Source: Pseudomonas sp. UYIF39
GTDB taxonomy: Bacteria > Pseudomonadota > Gammaproteobacteria > Pseudomonadales > Pseudomonadaceae
Reading direction: 5' to 3'
Assembly (NCBI RefSeq): GCF_029963765.1
Contig: NZ_JALBYU010000005.1
Location: forward strand, 273,716 to 337,715
Length of the DNA: 64,000 bases
Shown here: one piece after another, positions 57,625 through 64,000 of the stretch
Position numbering within the stretch: position 1 is the first letter of the stretch
Layout of the letters: each line of letters starts with the position of its first letter
Program-made: the position numbers and the translations under genes
The notes under the pieces: model-generated
Seen by the model: only the letters and a program-made list of their open reading frames with translations
What the model was told of the DNA's origin: nothing
Databases searched by the model: none

Positions 57625-59349
57625 GTGGAGCTTTTATCTGGCGGTGAGATGCTCGTCCGCTTTTTGCGTGACGAAGGCGTCAAGTACATCTACGGGTACC
57701 CGGGTGGTGCTCTTCTTCATGTCTACGATGCCCTGTTCAAAGAACCGGAAGTGACCCACATTCTGGTTCGTCACGAACAGGCTGCGACCCATATGGCTGA
57801 CGGCTATGCCCGTGCCACCGGTAAAGCCGGTGTGGTACTGGTAACCTCCGGCCCGGGCGCAACCAACGCCATTACCGGTATTGCCACGGCCTACATGGAC
57901 TCCATTCCTATGGTGGTCATTTCCGGCCAGGTGCCTAGCACCATGGTGGGCACCGATGCGTTCCAGGAAACCGACATGATCGGTATCTCCCGGCCGATCG
58001 TGAAGCACAGCTTCATGATCAAGCACGCGTCGGAAATCCCGGAAGTCATGAAGAAAGCGTTCTACCTCGCGCAATCCGGTCGTCCTGGTCCGGTCGTTGT
58101 CGATATCCCGAAAGACATGACCAACCCGGCCGAGAAGTTCGAATACATCTTCCCGAAAAAAGCCAAGCTGCGTTCCTACAGCCCGGCCGTTCGCGGTCAC
58201 TCCGGGCAAATCCGCAAGGCGGCAGAAATGCTCCTGGCGGCCAAGCGTCCTGTGATGTATGCAGGCGGCGGCGTGATTCTCGGTGGCGGCTCTGCGCCGC
58301 TGACCGAGCTGGCGAAGATGCTCAACCTGCCAGTGACCAATACCCTGATGGGGCTGGGTGCCTACCCTGGCACCGACCGTCAGTTCATCGGCATGCTCGG
58401 CATGCACGGCAGCTACACCGCTAACCTGGCGATGCACCATGCCGACGTGATCCTTGCTGTCGGCGCTCGTTTCGACGACCGCGTGATCAACGGCCCGGCC
58501 AAGTTCTGCCCGAATGCCAAGATCATTCACATCGACATCGACCCGGCTTCGATTTCCAAGACCATCAAGGCAGACGTACCTATCGTCGGTCCGGTCGAGA
58601 GTGTCCTGACCGAGATGGTCGCGATCCTCAAGGAAATCGGCGAGACCCCGAACAAGGAGTCCGTTGCCAGCTGGTGGAAGCAAGTTGATGAGTGGCGCGG
58701 TGACCGCGGCCTGTTCCCTTACGACAAGGGCGACGGCAGCGTCATCAAGCCGCAGACCGTGATCGAAACCCTGTGCGAAGTCACCAAGGGCGATGCCTTT
58801 GTGGCATCCGACGTGGGCCAGCACCAGATGTTCGCGGCGCAGTACTACACGTTCAACAAGCCGAACCGCTGGATCAACTCAGGCGGCCTGGGCACCATGG
58901 GCTTCGGTTTTCCGGCGGCCATGGGCATCAAGCTGAGCTTCCCGGATGACGACGTCGTCTGCGTGACGGGCGAGGGCAGTATCCAGATGAACATCCAGGA
59001 ACTGTCCACCTGTCTGCAATATGGCTTGCCGGTGAAAATCGTCATCCTGAACAACGGTGTTCTGGGTATGGTTCGCCAGTGGCAAGACATGAGTTACGGA
59101 AGCCGTCACTCGCACTCCTACATGGAATCGCTGCCTGACTTCGTCAAGCTGGCAGAGGCCTATGGTCACGTTGGCGTGCGCATCACCGACTCCAAAGATT
59201 TGAAGTCGAAGATGGAGGAAGCGTTCGCGATGAAGGATCGTCTGGTGATCATCGATGTTTCGGTCGATACCAGCGAGCACGTCTACCCGATGCAGATCAA
59301 AGACGGCTCCATGCGCGATATGTGGCTGAGCAAGACGGAGCGTACATAA
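57625..59349 (+). CDS. ilvI: Acetolactate synthase large subunit
   Basis: Condenses pyruvate with pyruvate or ketobutyrate, the first common step of Val, Leu and Ile synthesis. The 574 residues show the N-terminal [14 protein letters not shown], the thiamine-activating Glu in [24 protein letters not shown]-site residues, and the C-terminal thiamine pyrophosphate motif GEGSIQMN to ILNN. GTG 57625 fits AGAGGTG six bases upstream; an earlier GTG at 57616 has no such spacing. Confidence 0.95.
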   Translation: MELLSGGEMLVRFLRDEGVKYIYGYPGGALLHVYDALFKEPEVTHILVRHEQAATHMADGYARATGKAGVVLVTSGPGATNAITGIATAYMDSIPMVVISGQVPSTMVGTDAFQETDMIGISRPIVKHSFMIKHASEIPEVMKKAFYLAQSGRPGPVVVDIPKDMTNPAEKFEYIFPKKAKLRSYSPAVRGHSGQIRKAAEMLLAAKRPVMYAGGGVILGGGSAPLTELAKMLNLPVTNTLMGLGAYPGTDRQFIGMLGMHGSYTANLAMHHADVILAVGARFDDRVINGPAKFCPNAKIIHIDIDPASISKTIKADVPIVGPVESVLTEMVAILKEIGETPNKESVASWWKQVDEWRGDRGLFPYDKGDGSVIKPQTVIETLCEVTKGDAFVASDVGQHQMFAAQYYTFNKPNRWINSGGLGTMGFGFPAAMGIKLSFPDDDVVCVTGEGSIQMNIQELSTCLQYGLPVKIVILNNGVLGMVRQWQDMSYGSRHSHSYMESLPDFVKLAEAYGHVGVRITDSKDLKSKMEEAFAMKDRLVIIDVSVDTSEHVYPMQIKDGSMRDMWLSKTERT

Positions 59350-59351
59350 TC

Positions 59352-59843
59352 ATGCGGCACATTATTTCCTTGCTTCTGGAAAACGAACCGGGCGCTCTGT
59401 CTCGTGTAGTCGGCCTGTTCTCGCAGCGCAACTACAACATCGAAAGCCTGACCGTGGCACCTACCGAAGACCCGACCCTGTCGCGTCTGACGTTGACCAC
59501 GGTTGGCCACGATGAAGTTATCGAGCAGATCACCAAGAACCTGAACAAGTTGATCGAAGTGGTCAAGCTGGTCGACCTGTCGGAGAGTGCTCACATCGAG
59601 CGCGAACTGATGCTGGTCAAGGTCAAGGCCACCGGCGCCCAGCGCGCCGAGATCAAACGCACTACCGATATTTATCGTGGGCAGATCGTTGACGTCAGCG
59701 CTAGCGTGTATACCGTTCAATTGACCGGTACCAGCGATAAGCTCGACAGCTTCATTCAGTCCATTGGCACCGCCTCGATTCTGGAGACCGTCCGCAGCGG
59801 CGTAACCGGTATTGCCCGCGGCGACAAAGTACTCAGCATCTAA
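59352..59843 (+). CDS. ilvH: Acetolactate synthase small (regulatory) subunit
   Basis: A 163-residue regulatory subunit with an N-terminal ACT domain (RHIISLLLENEPGALSRVVGLFSQRNYNIESL) that binds valine for feedback control, and the ALS_ss C-terminal domain. It follows ilvI by two bases. Also named ilvN. Confidence 0.95.
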   Translation: MRHIISLLLENEPGALSRVVGLFSQRNYNIESLTVAPTEDPTLSRLTLTTVGHDEVIEQITKNLNKLIEVVKLVDLSESAHIERELMLVKVKATGAQRAEIKRTTDIYRGQIVDVSASVYTVQLTGTSDKLDSFIQSIGTASILETVRSGVTGIARGDKVLSI

Positions 59844-59882
59844 ACCAAATTAGCGAATGGCCTGAACGGCCTGGATATATAG

Positions 59883-60908
<1,026 letters not shown>

Positions 60909-60924
60909 GTCGCGCACTTGTACG

Positions 60925-60950
60925 AAAAACGCGGCCTAGGCCGCGTTTTT
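60925..60950 (+). terminator. Terminator of ilvC
   Basis: AACGCGGCC/GGCCGCGTT is a 9-bp perfect palindrome around TA, with a T run after it. Confidence 0.88.
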
Positions 60951-61052
60951 TCGTTTGGGTGGCTGGTTCTGGTATAAAGCTGCATCGTTTGCGGCCGAAC
61001 CGTCGTCCCAGACACCTGTCCAAACTATCCACCCCGTTGCAAGGTAATGTCC

Positions 61053-61907
61053 ATGAGCGAACGTCCCGAAGAGCCAAACCAGGCTTCTGACGCCGAAAGC
61101 CTGCTGCCCATCGATGAACACATCGAGGAAGGGCATGACGCTGAAGGTCGTAAAGTCCGGCATCGTGGTATCTATCTTCTGCCGAATCTGTTTACCACTG
61201 CGAATCTGTTTGCAGGGTTTTATTCCATCATCAACTCGATGAGCGCCCAGAGCGCCTTGAGTGCCGGTGATTCGATTGGTGCGAGCAAGTATTTTGCTTT
61301 TGCAGCGATCGCGATTTTTGTCGCGATGGTGCTCGACGGCCTCGATGGTCGCGTTGCCCGTATGACCAATACCCAGAGCGCCTTCGGTGCCGAGTACGAC
61401 TCGTTGTCGGACATGGTCGCCTTTGGTGTCGCGCCGGCATTGCTGGCGTTCGGTTGGGCCTTGGGAGATATGGGTAAGGTCGGCTGGATGGTTGCCTTCA
61501 TTTATGTAGCCGGTGCAGCGTTGCGTCTGGCGCGTTTCAATACCCAGGTCGGCACTGCGGACAAGCGCTACTTCATTGGTCTGGCCAGTCCGGCTGCTGC
61601 TGGTGTGGTTGCAGGCATCGTCTGGGCGTTCAGTGATTACGGCATTCAGGGCTCGAAGATGTCCTTCCTGGTTGCGCTGATGGTCGCTGCCGCCGGTATG
61701 CTGATGGTCAGCAACATCAAGTACAACAGCTTCAAGGAGCTGGATTTGAAGGGGCGTGTACCTTTCGTGGCCATCCTCGCGGTGGTGTTGGTGTTTGCCG
61801 TAGTATTCAGTGATCCGCCGCGCATCCTGCTGCTGGTTTTCCTCGCTTATGCAGCCTCCGGCCCGGTTCAATATCTGTTACGTCTTCGTCGGCACAAAAA
61901 CGCTTAG
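61053..61907 (+). CDS. pssA: CDP-diacylglycerol-serine O-phosphatidyltransferase
   Basis: Makes phosphatidylserine, the precursor of phosphatidylethanolamine. The 284-residue membrane protein has the CDP-alcohol phosphotransferase motif [26 protein letters not shown] with the eight fixed residues, and six to eight spans. ATG 61053 is chosen for its spacing from AAGG; ATG 61047 is too close. This is the membrane (type II) enzyme. Confidence 0.93.
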   Translation: MSERPEEPNQASDAESLLPIDEHIEEGHDAEGRKVRHRGIYLLPNLFTTANLFAGFYSIINSMSAQSALSAGDSIGASKYFAFAAIAIFVAMVLDGLDGRVARMTNTQSAFGAEYDSLSDMVAFGVAPALLAFGWALGDMGKVGWMVAFIYVAGAALRLARFNTQVGTADKRYFIGLASPAAAGVVAGIVWAFSDYGIQGSKMSFLVALMVAAAGMLMVSNIKYNSFKELDLKGRVPFVAILAVVLVFAVVFSDPPRILLLVFLAYAASGPVQYLLRLRRHKNA

Positions 61908-61965
61908 CTTCCCTCATACTCCGCAGTCTATTGGTGCATCTGTTCTCCAATGCTGCGGAGTTGCC

Positions 61966-62979
61966 ATGCTGATCAAAGTCTCCAAAGCGTCTGACTGCCA
62001 TGAGTCGGACGTCACGCCTGAATCCTTCTATCTATCTCGTCGCAATGTTCTCGGTGCCGCCGTTGCCGGTTTGGCCGTGAGCAGCCTGCCGCGTTGGGCT
62101 GCTGCTGATGATGCTGCGCGTTATGCGGATGTCGAGCCTGGCAAGGCGCCTTCCTGGTTTGCCGAAAAACTGCCTGCTACCAAATGGGGGGCGGTCAACG
62201 TCAACGATGAGGCGATCACGCCATTCAAGGACGCGACCCATTACAACAACTTCTATGAGTTCGGCACCGATAAAGGTGATCCTGCCGCCAACGCCGGCGC
62301 GCTGAAAACCGAACCTTGGAGTGTGGTGGTGGACGGGGAGGTGGGCAAGCCGGGACGGTACGCGCTGGAAGACTTCATGAAGCCTTATCAGTTGGAGGAG
62401 CGCATCTACCGTCTTCGCTGTGTAGAGGCTTGGTCGATGGTCATTCCCTGGATCGGATTTCCCATCTCGGCCCTGCTCAAGGAAGTCGAGCCGACTTCCA
62501 AAGCCAAATTCATTCGCTTAGAAACCCTGGAGGATCCCAAGAGCATGCCCGGGCAACGTTCTGGTTTTGCCTTGATTGACTGGCCTTATGTGGAAGGGCT
62601 GCGCCTGGATGAGGCGATGAATCCGTTGGCGATTCTTGCCGTGGGTATGTACGGGCGGGAGTTGCCGAATCAGAACGGCGCGCCTCTGCGTTTGGTGGTG
62701 CCGTGGAAGTACGGCTTCAAGAGCATCAAATCCATCGTGCGGATCAGTCTGGTCAGTGAGCAACCGAAAACCACCTGGCAAAGCATCGCCGCGGATGAGT
62801 ACGGCTTCTATGCGAACGTGAATCCGACAGTCGATCATCCGCGCTGGACGCAGGCTCGGGAGCGGCGTCTGCCGAGCGGATTGTTCAAGCCCAATGTGCG
62901 GGACACCCAGATGTTCAATGGCTACTCGGATGAAGTCGCCTCTTTATATACGGGGCTCGATTTGCGGAAGAACTACTGA
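61966..62979 (+). CDS. msrP: Protein-methionine-sulfoxide reductase catalytic subunit MsrP
   Basis: A periplasmic molybdenum-cofactor enzyme that repairs oxidised methionine in envelope proteins. The 337-residue precursor has a twin-arginine signal ([20 protein letters not shown]) and the Mo-ligand Cys in [13 protein letters not shown]. The C-terminal [28 protein letters not shown] block is family-typical. It is translationally coupled to msrQ and exported by Tat. Confidence 0.96.
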   Translation: MLIKVSKASDCHESDVTPESFYLSRRNVLGAAVAGLAVSSLPRWAAADDAARYADVEPGKAPSWFAEKLPATKWGAVNVNDEAITPFKDATHYNNFYEFGTDKGDPAANAGALKTEPWSVVVDGEVGKPGRYALEDFMKPYQLEERIYRLRCVEAWSMVIPWIGFPISALLKEVEPTSKAKFIRLETLEDPKSMPGQRSGFALIDWPYVEGLRLDEAMNPLAILAVGMYGRELPNQNGAPLRLVVPWKYGFKSIKSIVRISLVSEQPKTTWQSIAADEYGFYANVNPTVDHPRWTQARERRLPSGLFKPNVRDTQMFNGYSDEVASLYTGLDLRKNY

Positions 62980-63599
62980 TGCGATTTCTGTTTTGGCGAA
63001 TTGGCGTCTTTATAGCTGCTGCGGTCTGGCCATTACTTTGGTTGTATCAGGCCTGGGAGGATGTGCTGGGACCTGATCCGGGCAAGGTGCTGGTTGACCG
63101 GTTGGGGCTGGGGACGCTTGTCCTGCTGCTCATTACGTTAAGCATGACACCTGTGCAGAAGCTTACCGGTTGGGCGGGGTGGGTTGCTGTTCGGCGGCAA
63201 CTGGGGTTGTGGTGCTTCGCTTATGTGGTTTTGCATTTGAGTGGGTATACGGCGTTCATCCTCGGCTTTGATTGGTCGCAGTTGGGTGTCGAATTGCGCA
63301 AACGGCCGTACATTATTGTCGGGACGCTGGGGTTTCTCTGTTTATTGGCCTTGGCGGTGACCTCAAATCGCTATAGTCAGCGGCGTTTGGGGGCTCGCTG
63401 GAAGAAATTGCATCGTCTTTCCTATGTGGTTCTCGGGCTTGGATTGCTGCATATGTTGTGGATCGTGCGTGCTGATCTTAAGGAGTGGGCGGTTTACGCC
63501 TCTATAAGTGCATTGCTATTAGTGTTGCGGCTACCCCCTGTAACTCGTCGAATCCCACGATTAATAGCCAAAAAGACACCTTCTGCACGAAAGGCGTAA
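62979..63599 (+). CDS. msrQ: Heme-containing membrane subunit MsrQ
   Basis: A 206-residue b-type cytochrome membrane protein with six spans. It takes electrons from the respiratory chain and passes them to MsrP. Family features include the KLTGW segment, histidine-bearing spans ([34 protein letters not shown]) and the LGARW cytoplasmic loop. ATG overlaps the msrP stop by one base. Confidence 0.94.
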   Translation: MRFLFWRIGVFIAAAVWPLLWLYQAWEDVLGPDPGKVLVDRLGLGTLVLLLITLSMTPVQKLTGWAGWVAVRRQLGLWCFAYVVLHLSGYTAFILGFDWSQLGVELRKRPYIIVGTLGFLCLLALAVTSNRYSQRRLGARWKKLHRLSYVVLGLGLLHMLWIVRADLKEWAVYASISALLLVLRLPPVTRRIPRLIAKKTPSARKA

Positions 63600-63606
63600 T
63601 TAAGTG

Positions 63607-63634
63607 TTGACGGCAGATTCTGGAAGTCTATAAT
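63607..63634 (+). promoter_or_regulatory. rRNA-operon upstream promoter 1
   Basis: TTGACG (63607-63612) and TATAAT (63629-63634), 16-base spacing. First of three similarly built promoters. Confidence 0.65.
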
Positions 63635-63809
63635 TCGGCCCACTTCCGGCGCAGTCGAAACGGAAAACTCCTTGGTAAACAATGAGTTACGCAGTTTTCG
63701 ACAGCGGGCTGCTTCAGATCATCGAAGCCCAGAAGGAGTTGAAAGAGTGGTGTTGTTTGGCTCTTTTAACGATTCGATCTTCTCGGTCGAAAGCGGAGAA
63801 AAAGAGGTG

Positions 63810-63837
63810 TTGACAGCAGCGAGTAACGCTGTAGAAT
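63810..63837 (+). promoter_or_regulatory. rRNA-operon promoter 2
   Basis: TTGACA (63810-63815) and TAGAAT (63832-63837), 16-base spacing. Confidence 0.8.
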
Positions 63838-63918
63838 TCGCCTCCCGCTAACGAGAGATCGCAAGCGCAAGTGGTTGAAGTTGCAAAGGAAACTTTGAAA
63901 ACTTCGAAAAATAACCGC

Positions 63919-63946
63919 TTGACAGCAACAGAGGCTGCTGTAGAAT
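63919..63946 (+). promoter_or_regulatory. rRNA-operon promoter 3
   Basis: TTGACA (63919-63924) and TAGAAT (63941-63946), 16-base spacing, with a GCGCGCCTC discriminator typical of ppGpp/DksA-controlled promoters. Confidence 0.82.
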
Positions 63947-63982
63947 GCGCGCCTCGGTTGAGACGAAAGATCTTAACCAACC

Positions 63983-63994
63983 GCTCTTTAACAA
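63983..63994 (+). promoter_or_regulatory. rRNA antitermination boxA
   Basis: GCTCTTTAACAA matches the boxA element bound by NusB/NusE ahead of 16S rRNA. The 16S gene itself must begin just beyond the window. Confidence 0.8.
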
Positions 63995-64000
63995 CTGAAT

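Noticed and set aside
63714..63980. 88-codon frame on the minus strand at the right end
   Set aside because: It lies opposite the rRNA promoters and boxA, has no ribosome-binding site and no family motif.

Overview
This is a chromosomal segment from a Pseudomonas of the P. fluorescens type, G+C-rich and densely coded. The evidence is the gene order: rluD-pgeF-clpB, coaE-pilD-pilC-pilB/pilA, acs-pgi-panDCB-folK-pcnB-crcZ-cbrB-cbrA-gluQ-dksA, phuTUVW-prrF-cbpA, and mrcB to ilvI-ilvH-ilvC-pssA-msrPQ before a ribosomal RNA operon. I recall the same blocks from P. aeruginosa. The dispersed short palindromes are also typical of fluorescent pseudomonads. I see no prophage, insertion sequence, CRISPR array or resistance island; most of the window is core genome.

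Layout. Positions 1-4.3 kb hold ribosome maturation and protein quality control (rluD, pgeF, clpB), then a stringent-type promoter drives tRNA-Asn, Pro, Lys and a second identical tRNA-Pro. From 5.1 to 9.2 kb come an EF-hand protein with a Cys-rich EGKCG core, NADH dehydrogenase II and small uncharacterised genes. From 9.3 to 14 kb is an accessory aromatic-acid uptake cluster (MFS symporter, BenE permease, OprD-type porin, and a protein that is only a chemoreceptor signalling domain), preceded by a BenR/XylS-type direct repeat. From 14 to 22 kb are a LysR regulator, the coaE/yacG/pilDCB genes and a divergent pilA with a sigma-54 promoter. From 22 to 32 kb are a BON-domain protein under an apparent sigma-54/IHF promoter, a giant AsmA/DUF748 protein, acs and pgi. 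From 32 to 43.5 kb lie pantothenate, folate and RNA-processing genes, the CbrXAB carbon/nitrogen sensor and the CrcZ RNA, then gluQ and dksA. From 43.7 to 51.6 kb are an aminotransferase, sfsA, a Rieske protein, heme uptake (phuTUVW), the iron-responsive sRNA PrrF and cbpA. From 51.7 to 64 kb are a kinase/ATPase fusion, PBP1B, branched-chain amino acid synthesis, phosphatidylserine synthase, the periplasmic methionine sulfoxide reductase and three tandem rRNA promoters at the right edge.

The most coherent regulatory story is a carbon-catabolite circuit. CbrA/CbrB should activate crcZ from a sigma-54 promoter, with a TGTTAC-N14-GTAACA palindrome upstream. CrcZ is rich in A-rich motifs that titrate Hfq/Crc. 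The same motif type sits at the translation starts of three likely targets in this window: the aromatic-acid symporter, its porin and acs. A second story is iron: phuTUVW and PrrF share a locus and PrrF has a clear Fur box over its promoter.

The best candidates for something under-described are the EGKCG/EF-hand protein (5119-5517), which resembles precursor peptides of copper-binding modified metallophores but has no modification enzymes nearby, the free-standing chemoreceptor tip protein translationally coupled to the porin, and the UAS/IHF/sigma-54 promoter of the BON-domain gene. All functional names rest on motif reading and recalled family knowledge; no database search was run.
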